NCBI GenBank assembly: GCA_036873755.1
Contig: JAVTVY010037291.1
Coordinates: 62,001 to 126,000, forward strand
DNA from: Hanleya hanleyi
Taxonomy: Eukaryota; Mollusca; Polyplacophora; Lepidopleurida; Hanleyidae
Reading direction: 5' to 3'
DNA length: 64,000 nt
A model generated the notes under the pieces. The model was not told the origin of the DNA and made no database searches. It saw only the letters and a list, made by a program, of their open reading frames with translations. Each line of letters starts with the position of its first letter. Positions within the stretch are counted from its first letter, which is position 1. Positions 11,860-24,519 of the stretch are shown here, one piece after another. Both the position numbers and the translations under genes were made by a program.

Positions 11860-14800
11860 ATGGCGACTGGACTAAGAATGGAATGGTATTTTCGTAGACA
11901 CACTGTCTTGAGATTCATCCGCTGTAACACACTGGGGACAAGTTAACTTTCATCCAGTCAGCGGCTCGACTGTATCCATACACTCTGCTCGCAGTCAAGT
12001 AAAAACGCCGGTGGGCTCTGAAAAGACGAAGAAAATAAATGTTTGTTTAGGTGTTTGAGGAAGTGCTTAAGTTAAGCTGAGGTTTTGAACGGCTGATCCT
12101 GTACAACTATTTTCACCTGTGTAATCAGTCATAGTGAGTCTCGCTTTAACTATAGCCGGCTATTATACAGCCTTTTCAATGCTGACCCAAGGATTAGACC
12201 AGAGGAGATTTTTTAATTCACTCCAACCGAAATCAACTCCTCAAAGACTGATCAAGCGCATCATTGGTGGCGTATTGCTCGGAGCACATGATGCATCCCA
12301 TAATTGTCCCAATAGCCCGTATGTAGAAGGTGAACGCTTTACGGAGGCTTAGACGGATCAACATCTTTACAAATCGGGACTCTTTATCAGGCTGTGAGGA
12401 TCAGTGCCCACTTCCGGAGAGCTCCAGAATATATTCATAGCGTACAGTCATTCGACACACTTCATTAGCGACGAAATGCCGCGAATCACTGCCAAATACC
12501 CCCATCATCACATTATAAATGTTAGCACACATAAGAATGCTAATTAGCTAGGTATAGAGATAGAACACAGGTGTCTTCGGATGCCGGTAGACGGTATCTT
12601 GTACCGTATCTTATAGGAGACATCCTAACGTAAAAACGTCTTGAAGGATCAGATGTCCCTCAGACCCTACTGTCCCCGTCCATGTTTTAAACTGGACAGG
12701 GGTTACTCTCCCGTATTGTCACACAGGCATGTTGAAACAAGAACTGTTATAATTTAGCAATAACTGTATTACGTGTTTTGTGATACATGTACATGAAGTA
12801 CAGCACTATAGGGAAGATTTATTTTAGATATTATAGCAAATTCTCCATCAATATAATTAACATATACGTAAATGTATAAGATTATGCTGAGTGAGGGGTA
12901 AAAGCGTCATTTAAAAATATTCAGCAAATAACATATTTCGATAAAAGTTATTCAGTAGTTGAAAGCAACTATGGTGAACGTGTTTCTGTGACCTCATTTT
13001 TTAATATCACGGGCATTGAAATCACACTTCTGACATTCTCTGAAAAACGTAACAGCACCTGCACTTGGCTCCAGTGCCTGAGATGACGTCAGAAAACGCG
13101 CACTGGCATTCCGAGCGTGATGCTTTGCAACGTCATACTCGATCTTAGAACTTTTATCGCACTGTGACGGCTTCTAATGTGACGTCATGGATACCTGATC
13201 ACGTTATCCGACGTCATCTCAGTCATTTCCCATTTTCATGTTGTTCACTAGACCGAATTGAAGAATCTGACAATATTGATCCCTATATGAAATACGAGAT
13301 TTCAATACTTGAAAATCTTTTGGCAAATGTTGCAAGTGATCATGCTGTTCAGTTTACCCGAACAACTAAAATCACGCTACTACCTCTAAACGTTCACATT
13401 ATTTGTAAAATTTGTAACGACTATAATCTTACTTACCTGGACTGTAAAACATGTTCGTTACATAGTTTCAATAGGTCTAAATTATATCCTGTAACATGCA
13501 CATGCATTTATCTTTCCCAAAGCTTTAACTCACTTGGTCAATTCTGACTGAATTTGACATCTGTACAAACACTACAGAATATTACATATTGGTAGCCCTG
13601 TAGTCTAAATATATGAAGAAAAAAAAGATTATTTATTTTTAACATATTTTGTCCTCTGAAACAAAGTTGCCGAAATGTCGTACCTGCACTTTGTGCTGAC
13701 ATGTTGCTTACCGAAATGTCACTTTGTGGTGTGCCTGCATGTGGCGTGCCGAATGTCCTGACACCGAATATAATATGCTTTTCTTCACCGGTAATTGGCG
13801 AGGAAATGCTTCCGCTGTTCTCGCCTGTCACAAGTATGTCTACATACATTCAGACGTACGAAGAAATGTATAAAAATATACATATCTCTCAATTCCATCC
13901 CAGTATATATCGCCATACAGATGTTTCATAACAATGATATTACATAATTCTTAAAAGCAGTAGTTTTTTTCCTTTTCATCACAGGTGTTAGTACATGAAC
14001 CAAATGAACTCGTAATCAAAACAATCTCACTTTCTACAGGTGTGTCCGTTTTACCTATATCCAGTTTGGGTGTAGGTTAAAGACGCAGGTATGTGTCCTG
14101 GACTGTATGAATTACTCAACTGATCTTTATCTTCAGTTGGATATGCTGATTATTTATATACACGGTTCATGTCAATTCTTAGCCCTATCTGAATATGACC
14201 ACATGGCCCTCACCTAGTATTTGGAGATGAATCATATGGCAGTAACAGGACTAGCCATTTTAAAGTTTCTGCCTAAAATGAGGAAATGGTACTTTGATTG
14301 AAATCATAGGTATGTATATGCCAGCTGGTTAGGTTATGAATATGCAGTGATAGTTTAGGACCAGGTAACACAGAATTTCCCAGCTGCGAGTATAATATTT
14401 TGAATGTACACCTCTCGTTCATGTATCTGAGGTTTGATCTATTAACCTAAAGTATCGACAGGCAATATTCATACAGGTTATATCTACATATATATCAAAA
14501 TTCCGGAAGTTTGAATGTTAATGGATGAGATAATTTTCAAAATAATTCAAACATTATAATGGCCTGTTATGAAATTTAGGTTTAATAAACTTACTAATGA
14601 TATCGTATGGCTAACAAATGACTTTTTATCGTTGTTAATGTTGCAAAGATTTCCTCAACAGACACCTATGTCCGATAGTCATATCTATTTCCGCCATAGT
14701 TGGCGGAATTCTGTCACAATGACGTTTTTGCTATTTAGTCAAATATTCTATTTACCTGTATTTTCGCTCCAGTTAAACCAGTCGGTATGAAATCAGTGTA

Positions 14801-17800
14801 AGGACGAATCAACAGTAAATCCAAGGAATGTTTTCTAGAGTTCATCAAGCGTTAAGGTATATGAACAGCCATTCTAATCCTTACACGCTTCAATAAGACA
14901 CCATTCAATAGTCTTGGTTCTCCTTAAGCTGGCTGTACCTCGGGTTAAATCCCCCAGTCTTTGATGTTAGCGATCGAGTACTTTAAGGTACAGAACTACA
15001 ACAGCCAGATCAATGAGAGTTGGTCAATTAATTCACCCGGAGCCCTTTTCCTGAATATCAGTATTATACAGTACTTACAAAGATCAATGTATAGACTTAG
15101 CATGATAAGGAGTCTCTGGCATACTTATATACCTTTCACTTGAGCAGTACTTCACACACTATATGCCAAGCATATAATATGGCTTCAAATTAAATTATAC
15201 AGATGTTAATTTAAACTATGGTGACTTTTTCTTCATAAAGACGCACTTTATGCAACAGAAGTTTCTTAAATGTGTAAACGGCTCGGAAATTGTGAATTCA
15301 AAAATGAAAAGTGGCTCTTGGATTGAGCTATCTATTCCCGGCCACCCACCAAGCACTGACGATTGCATTTTCATCACCACATCAGGATATATTCTTGCAA
15401 TGTTTGTGGCAAAACAGTTCCTATTCAGAAAACTACCTTGGAAACCTTAAAAATCGCAGATCAAAGAGGACTGACCGTTTACCCAAGAACATTAGATCAC
15501 CATGACAGTAAGAGAAAGATAACCATATTTACCTGATTGAAATTTAGTCACCCACTTCTCATTAGTGACTTATGAGACCCCCCTCTCAACCCCGCAAAAA
15601 AAACAATCCCACAAAATTTCTACTCCATTAACCTACATGGTCATGTGAAATACAATCAATTAATTTGGTTTCTATATTAATGAATTCATTAAATTCATCT
15701 AACTCTTAACATATCCTCGTCAAATTCGAAAGAATATGGGTGCAACTACAAATATTGAAAAGTACATTCACATGAACCGTGTTGAAGAAGACAGTGACTG
15801 ATTTATTCTGATCAAAACATATTCGTGTTCTTAAAAATACAATCATTTCCATTGAGAACTCAAATTACAATACCTAAAGATACATATGAATTCGAAGCGG
15901 CTATGTTTAATACCGGTAGCATATGTTCATGGACAGTTTACAGGGTTAATCTGTGTCCAAGGATCAAATATTAAGAACACAGCTTACAGAAAATCCCCCA
16001 TTTAACGACATTTTAATCGATCTGAGTACAAGAGCGCTAAGGATATGTTCAGACATCTCTCCTATTTGAACAGATGTATACCGTTACTTGGCACCGCTTC
16101 ACTTAGATTAACAAGTACGTATTCGCGTACACGTGAATAATCACGACAATGGTTCAGTACGGATTACGGTAAACAGCAGTTAAACGCAACACAAGTCGTG
16201 CGTTAAGCTGATGATTAAACCTTAAACATGGACACCTTAATATCGAATCCGACTATAGATATAACTACTAACATAATCACCAATATCATACACCATTTTG
16301 CTAAATATTAATTATGAGATTGAACAATACGGAGAGCTGCCTATCACACCGCCACATGCATATTTAGTACAGGCAACATACAAATCTATACATCTCCTAG
16401 ATTATTTTGTGGTTTATAAGACTATAAACACTCACCTTGTACTGTCTATTCCTTATAACAATATATAGAACAACCAATCAAAGATCTGCATAATTACCTC
16501 CAACGTTCCACCATGGAGCCTACTAGACGTACGAGAATGGGGGTACGTTATGTCCAAATGGCTTTCTCTCATTAAACCACAGTACCATAACAGCTCTTGC
16601 TCTGCATAAGATAATCTGACTCCGTTTCCACCTGCATGGAACGCTAAGTGACTGACGTATTTATTGTCGGATATCGTGAAACTCTATGACCTGTCAAGCG
16701 GATGTATGCAAAATTACTAATCATGAAACACATCTCGATAGTTCTATCTCTTCAGCCAAATCTCTGCCTTTTGGCTATATCCACTTTTCACTTTGAACTG
16801 GAATATTTAAAATATACAAGACACTGGTCAAAGGGCTTTGGTCGGTGGCTGTCCAACAAATCCGCGGTTTGATATAACCCCAGAGGCATGATCTGATTGA
16901 TACTAAATGGCTCGCTTCTCTCCTTAAAGCCGCGTATAAACACTGACCGATTAGCAGGTATATCGAGCAAAACATCAAACAATTAATATCTAATTATTCT
17001 TTATGATCACTCAAACCAATGTGGTTTCCCATAGACAGGTTACCTGGTCGTGTCTACACGTAGAACCCATATTGTGTTCACGAGCTACATCGAGATTGAC
17101 GGCAACTGCAGATCAAAGCTATATATCTTCAGTAATATCATGCCCATTAATTCATGATTTTTCCAACGAGGTGCATGGGAATCTTTTGGAGTTAATTAAA
17201 TATTCAAATACACTTTCAATAAATTTATTTCTGAATCAGTGTCCCATTTTCCTGAAACCGTAATAAATGAATATGATATAGCTTTCGCTCATAAACTGTT
17301 ATTTCCAACAGAATGTTGTACAAATCAGACTGGTCGAATTATCATATGAAACTGGTATTTCACAGATACAGTCAGTCTACTCGGTAACTATATTTTCGAA
17401 TATAACGAGGAACTGTTAGTATACATAGTTTGAATGTGTTCTACCAAAAAGGACAAAAACTTTACAATGTGGAGTTACTAGTAAATACCATATACGAGTT
17501 ACATACCTGTTCAACATGGGGACATCCCTAGCTCTTCCAATGTTCCGGTATATATTATAGTAAACATCTCTCAAATTTTCCAAAAGGTTTGAATTCCGAA
17601 AGGGATATGTGCCACCGGTATATGCACAAAACACCAATAAGCACGTAAAAAACGAGTCACGGTTTACTGTGAGCTTCTGTCAATTCGAGATATAACACTC
17701 CCAGCTCGAAAATCTTGATAACGGTTAGTTTCTATATCAGCAACGAACAGTTCTTTCATTTATATTTTTAGAGGCAAATGTACTGCTTCGCTACGATGCA

Positions 17801-20110
17801 CACCATTTCTGATGCAAATTACTAAGCGCCTACTCCAGGAAAACGTAGTGAATAATGCATTTGTATAGAAAAGTGTGCTTCATTGAGCACACATCGCAGG
17901 TCTATTGCTCGGGGTTGTCCCATGTTCACTTTCGGACTTGCCCTAATGAAATTCCTTCTTCTGACGCAGTCGTCTTGGGTGCAATAAAACATGAACTATT
18001 GATAAGCTTGTATATAGACAGTATACAATGGGACCAAATAGTACAGGTATACAAGAATGAATAGACACTACCTGGCAATGATGGCCCTTATTCATGGCCA
18101 TGTGGTGTTTAATAGCACTCTATTAAAACGTCACCCTGAAAGGGGAATGTGTCCAGAGCACAACATGGTTATAAACGTCAAACACTTTACTGTGATAATG
18201 TTGACATCCAAACACAATTCAACAAAAGAAAATCACAGAAAATCCCTTAAACCGCGCCTTTCCAGTTCGGTAGGTTTGAAAACCAATAGATTAAAATTCA
18301 CTGGAGCAGAAAAATTAAATTTTACGTCAGATCTCACAACGTAAGTCCCACATTTGATAGAAGACTGTATAATTATCTAAGAAAATTAGCGGCAAACTAC
18401 ACCCTGGGCAATTTCATAAACAGAATGAAAGAAACAATTAGCTATCGCATCAAACGTTAGGATAACTGAATGAAATAGAAACAGGTGTTGAACAATTGGT
18501 TTGCGGGACCGATATAATCTATAAATTAGTATAATTTCTTGATCTATCGGTCTCATTGAACTGGTTTTCTGTTGCGAAACTTTTTAGAGCAAGAACCAAA
18601 GAAATTCATTTGTTATTGTGAGATGTTGGAAATAAATCACATTCTTTAACAAACACGTCTGTGATAATCACCTTTTAAGATATGGGACTATATACTGAGA
18701 TTTTAGGATTTCAGATAAGATTGTGAACGGTTGATCGAAATAAAAATACAACTCTTTTACAACTGCTGATCGATACAAAAAATGAAAATTGTCTAACACA
18801 GAAAACACAGAACACTGCTACAGTTTTGCATTCAAACTCGAATGGCAGAAAAAATATTGAATTTTGTCAACGGGGAATCCACGAGCTAATGTCCAGCATT
18901 TGTCTGCCTTTCTCATTAAATTCGCAAACACATATGCATGTCATCCTAATTGAAATCTTTGTTGAAGCTAATTGCTTGGTTAAAATGCAAATTACAAATA
19001 TTTATGTTCCAGCCCTCTCAGTATCCGGCGCGAAAGTTCATAGAAATACCTGGTTATTTTATAGAATGTCTCGAAACATTTGTGGAAACAGTTTTCTTCT
19101 CACATATTCATAGCTCGTAGCTGTTTACTCGTGTTAGCTTAGCAAATATTGAAAGTCTTTATCACAATAACATGCAGCAGGCCCCTCGGGTGGGTGCCTA
19201 TAAGATTCGCAGGTGAAACTTATGAAAAGAGTGCGAAAGAGTTAATCTACAATCCAAGTACAATCTCAACACATCTTTTTCAAGAAAAATCTTTATCTAC
19301 GAGACTCTCTCCATAGTTCCTTATAAGATACGCCCATATATTGATATGACAGATTCGAACAATGAACTTGACAAATATATATATATCACTTTCAACTAAA
19401 AGAGATTTACATTTGCGCTTTTCTCTTCAGCCTGCAAATAGCTGGGATTGTGGATTCGAATACCGTTGACGAACAATTTATTATTTCTCTCTCAAAAATA
19501 ATTTCACTTTGCTCTTGTATTAACGAATCGCTGAGTACACTTTCACAGGTAAAGTATTTCTACAAATCAAAACTTTAAAACTGGTACGATTAAAAGCTAT
19601 ATGTATAGAGGGAATGTATTTACATTACAACAGCGTGTCCGTGTTGTGTTTCTTAGTTCAATGACATCAATATAGTGTTTCCTCAATATAGGGTTTCACC
19701 AATGATATATCTGATTGAGAGCGTTGATGACGAATAACATATCTAGAATCAAGTAAGATTATAGCATTTTCTATATACCAGACTCTTCAATATTCTATTC
19801 GAAAGTTCTAGATGTCCCAACATGTTCGCCATTTTGAATTTAACCATCATCTTCAGAGCTGATAATTTGTACCAGTACACCTGGAATAGGTCTAATACAA
19901 AGAGTTGTGATTCGGAAACACTTGAACACATCAAACAAATTCGCTAAGGAATAATAATAATATCCCAATTTTTACCAGAATGGTGAGAACAAAAGATTCT
20001 GATGCTGCCCGAAAGGTCGCCAATTTTAATTTACTCATAATTCTTCAAAGTGTAGGTAATGATATCATATAGAAAAAACTTAATGGCTAATGTTCGTGTG
20101 GGATTCATAG
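11860..20110. other. Intergenic stretch without supported genes
   Basis: About 8 kb upstream of the protocadherin start. It presumably includes its promoter and 5' UTR, but no TATA box or upstream exon could be placed with confidence. Open frames are short and show no family features. Base composition is uniformly AT-rich. Confidence 0.4.
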
Positions 20111-20126
20111 AGTAACTCTAGTAGTT

Positions 20127-20309
20127 GGGGGCCCTCGGTGGCCGAGTGGTCTAAGGCGTTTCGCTGGTGATCGCTAGCCCCACACCACTGAACCGGCACG
20201 GTTGGTGCATGTGTGAAATTTTGTCAGTTACTTGCCGACGGGCGGTGGTTCTCTCTAGGTACTTCGGCTTCCCTGACCATCCAAAATGACTGTCACCATG
20301 AGTGAAACA
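20127..20309 (+). mobile_element. tRNA-derived SINE with Meta-like central domain
   Basis: The element begins with a tRNA-Leu/Ser-like head (GGTGGCCGAGTGGTCTAAGG holds a pol III A-box) and continues with a domain around GGGCGGTGGTTCTCTC that resembles the conserved Meta-domain of bivalve SINEs. It is flanked by the perfect 13-bp target duplication AACTCTAGTAGTT at 20114-20126 and 20310-20322. The pol III B-box is poorly preserved. This is the best single clue that the host is a bivalve or close relative. Confidence 0.85.
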
Positions 20310-20329
20310 AACTCTAGTAGTTATTAGCT

Positions 20330-20670
20330 TTTATTAGCGTATTATTTTCATGTTGAGATTTGGATACGGCCACAAGGTGAATGAATACATTTGAGTTTCA
20401 AAACGGAGTATTTTTATCATTTGACATTTGGATACGATCTACAAGGAACATCATACGGTTGGAATACCAAGATAATTTTTGATAACGTTCTTATAAAACC
20501 GTTCTTGAAGCTGAAGAATATATTATAACTTGAGAGAAATCATTAATAAGAAAGATACAATGTATAACATTTGAAAACGACCACCAAATGACTTCATACT
20601 CCAGGATTACATACACAAACCTTGGTGATAATTACCAGTACTATGAATGTTGAGTTTACACAGATTGGAC
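20330..20670. repeat. Diverged dispersed repeat (CCAAAT-type)
   Basis: Phrases such as GAGATTTGGATACGGCC and GACATTTGGATACGATC recur about 100 bp apart. They are the reverse complement of phrases in the array at 41270-42100. This indicates a degraded, inverted member of the same family. Confidence 0.4.
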
Positions 20671-21214
20671 CATTATGAGCAAAGGTGTTCCAATATACCT
20701 AACACCCCCCTTTGGCAAATCTAATATGTCAACCTATCGGACGGAGTCAACCTATCGGACGAACCTATCGATCAAAGAATATTTTCTTGATCGGCATGTT
20801 CTCCAAAGTATTAAACTATGTAGTTTGGGTCTGAAGTGGGTGTGTGTTGTGGGAGGGAGAAGGGCGGTACATGTTGGACTCCTTGTAGCACGCAAATTAT
20901 TACTACTACTTGAGTACAGTGGTATATTTTAAGATATGAGTGCAGAAAATCTATTTTAACAGAGGTATACCACAAAATGGTCCACACAAATGTCTATACC
21001 AAAGATTTTTACTTCTTAAACAGTTCAGACTTGAGGGTGAGACTCACAAAACAACTCGGTTCCCCCCAAGCAATTGAGAAATATACCGAGAATGGGCAAC
21101 ATATTATGGCTATACTAATTATCCAGAATTGTCCTTTTTAGAAAATATCATCAATTCTGCAGATATAACAGCTACATTCAAGAATATATATATCACAAAA
21201 TCATACCTATATTA

Positions 21215-22090
21215 ATACACAGAAAAGGGCCATAACTCTGTAAAATAAGGGCCGAGACGAACAATTTTGTGTAGGCTTGTAGAATACAAGTAGATAAATC
21301 ATTTTCAAAATTTGGTAGCTGTATTGAGGACAGTACTTCAGATATAACTGGTTACATTCAAGCATATCCAAGATTATTATTACTTTACGAAAAGGGGCAT
21401 AACTCCATAAAATAAGGGCCGAGACGATAGTTTTTTTTGTACGCTTCCAGAATACAACTAGATAAATAAATTTCCAAATTTTTTCAAACCACGGATCTGC
21501 AGATATAACTTGTACATTCAACTACAGATCACAAAATCGGAGATTATTACATCTGAAAGGAACATAACTCCATAAAATATGGGCCGAGACAACTAATTTT
21601 TTTGTAGACATCTAGACTACAACTGGATAAAAAAGTTTCCTCATAATCTGGTAGCTGTACCAAACACAGTTAATTATATATAACTGGTTACAGTCAAGCA
21701 TATATCATAAAATCAGAGATAACTGCACACGAAAAGGGGCATAACTCTGTAAAATAAGGGCCGAGGCGAGTAATTTTGTGTTGGCTTCTAGAATACAACA
21801 ATATAAATAAGTTTCCAAAATATAGTACCTATATCGAACACAGTTCTGCAGATATAGTTGGTTACATTCAAGCATATAGGACAGAAATAGAAATTAATAT
21901 ATCTGTAAAGGGGCATAACTCTAAAATATGAGCCGAGGGGAACCACTTTCGATAGGCGTCTTGACTTAGCACTAAATAAATAAGTGTTCAATTGTGTCTT
22001 AAGCGGTTTTGCCTAGAATGCGGTAACGGACGAACGGACGGACGTACATGGCGACGATAATACCCGGAGGCCAAAATGCCCGAGGGATAA
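21215..22090. repeat. ~170-bp degenerate tandem array with a CGGAC cap
   Basis: Five or so units start near 21227, 21395, 21559, 21737 and 21911. Each contains GGGGCATAACTC-like, AAATAAGGGCCGAG and ACATTCAAGCATAT-like phrases. The array ends in CGGACGAACGGACGGACG and then TGCCCGAGGGATA (about 22026-22088), the same cap found at 3965-4030 after an unrelated unit. Confidence 0.7.
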
Positions 22091-22259
22091 AAAACCAGAA
22101 CGGGGTGTTTGGTTTTGTTTTGATATGTACATGGGCACTCCATCGTCGTAAGATGAGTACTGGTTATGCTGAGTATGCCATGCAATCCGTTTCACCAATA
22201 CCACCCTACATATGTTCCGTTTCACCAATGACCCATAGTCACTGGTAATAAATGTCTAA

Positions 22260-24510
22260 GAGAAAGGTATATAGACAGTGCTATACACCAGAATGACTCC
22301 ACTGTACTAACAGTTGTATAATACAGCACTGCACAGAAACGCATACTGTCTACACAGTGCTCTGCATCAGAAAGTCCCCACTGCTCTAGTAGTGCTATAA
22401 TATAGCATTACACAGAAAGGCATACTGTCTCCACAGTACTACGCAAGAGAAAGGCTCCACCGGTCGAACAGTTCTATAACACAGCACTGCACAGTAAGGT
22501 AAACTTTCTACCACAGAAAGGCTCCACTGCTCTAGATCTATAATATAGCACTACACAGAAAGCCATATTTTCTACACAGTGCTATGCAACAGAAAGGCTC
22601 CAGTCATATGGTAGTCATCTATTATAGAAATGCAAAGAAAGGCATACTGTCTACAGAGTGGTATACAACAGAAATGATCCACTGTTCCGGCAGTTCACTG
22701 TTCTAGCATTTCTATACTAAAATACGACACAGAAAGGCCCTACTCCCTTAGCAGTTCTATAACATAGCACTGTAACGAAAGGTACACTGTTTTCACAGTG
22801 GTATACAACAGAAAGGCTCCACTGCTGTGGCCGTTCTTTAATATAGCACTGCACAGAATGGTATACTTTCTACACAGTGGTATACAACAGAAAGGCTTCA
22901 CTGCTCTAGCAGTTCTATACTAAAATACGACACAGAAAGGCATACTGTCTACACATTGCTATACAACAGAAAGATTCCACTGCTCTAGTAGTTCTATACT
23001 AAATTACGGCACAGAAAGGCTCCACTCCTCTAGCAGTTCAATAACTTAGGACTGTAAAGAAAGATACACTGTGTTCACAGTGGTATACAACAGGCTCCAC
23101 TGTTGTGGTCGTTCTATAATATAGCACTACACAGAATGGTATACTTCCTACACAGTGGTATACAACAGTAAGGCTTCACTGCTCCAGCAGTTCTATAATA
23201 CAGCACTGCACAGAATGGTATACGTTCTACACTTTACTATACAACAGAAAGGTTCCGCTGCTATGGTAGTTCTATACTAAAGTACGACACAGAAAGGTAT
23301 ACTGTCTACACATTGCCTTACAACAGAAAGGCTCCTCTGTATAACGGTCCTCTAATATGACACGGCACAGAAATGTATACTGTCTACACAGTGTTATACA
23401 ACAGAAAGGTTCCACTGCTTTAGCAGTTCTGTACCAAAGTACGGTACAGAAATGTATACTGTATACACAGTGCTATATGATAGAAAGACTCCCTTGCTCT
23501 CGCAGTTCTGCAATACAGTACGACACAGAATACCGTCTACACAGTGCTATACAACAGAAAGGCTCCACTGCTCTAGCAGTTCCATAATATAGCACTGCAT
23601 AGAAAGGTATACTGTTTGCTATATCGCAGAAAGAGCCCACTGCCCTAGCAGTTCTATAATACAGACTACAAGGAAATGTATATTATCTACACGGTGATAT
23701 ACAACAGAAAACTTCTACTTCTAGCAGTTGTATAATATAACACAGCGCACACCGGTATACTTTCTACACAGTGCTGTACAACATAAAGGCACCACTGCTC
23801 TAGCAGTTCTATAATATAGCAATGCAGCGTATGCGGTCTGCATAGTGCTATACAACATAAAGGCTCCACTGCTCTAGCAGTTCTATAATACAGCACTGCA
23901 AGGAAATGTATACGATAGAAAATATCTACATCTAGCACTCGTATAATATAAAACGGCACACACCGGTATACTTTCTACACAGTGCTATACAACATAAAGG
24001 CTCCACTGCTCTAGCATTACTATAATACAACACTGCAAGTGAATGTATTTTGTCTACACAGTAATATACAACAGAAAACATATACTTCTAGCAGTTGTAT
24101 AATATAACACGGCACACACCGGTAGGCCTATACGTTCTACACAGTGCTATACAACATAAAGGCTCCACTGCTCTAGCAGTTCTATAATATAGCAATGCAC
24201 AGAAACGTATACGGTCTGCACAGTGCTATACAACATAAAGGCTCCACTGCTCTAGCAGTTCTATAATATAGCAATGCACAGAAACCTATACGGTCTGCAC
24301 AGTGCTATACGACAGAAAGGCTCCACTGCTCCAGCAGTTATATAATATAGCAGTACACAGAAAGGTGAACTGTCTACACAGTGCCGTACAACAGAGAGGT
24401 GCCACCGCTCTAGCAGTTCTATAATATAGCAATACATAGAAAGGTGAACTGTCTACACAGTGCCGTACAACAGCAGTTCTATAATATAGCAGCACACAGA
24501 CCGGTTCATT
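22260..24510. repeat. ~79-bp tandem satellite, about 2.2 kb
   Basis: Around 28 diverged copies of a unit containing CAGAAAGGCTCCACTGCTCT, TTCTATAATATAGCACTGC and TACTGTCTACACAGTGCTAT. Units of the same type recur across the whole interval with local variants (for example a TACTAAAATACGACAC subtype), suggesting mixed subfamilies rather than one recent expansion. Open frames within it are repeat artefacts. Confidence 0.85.
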
Positions 24511-24519
24511 CTCCCTTAG

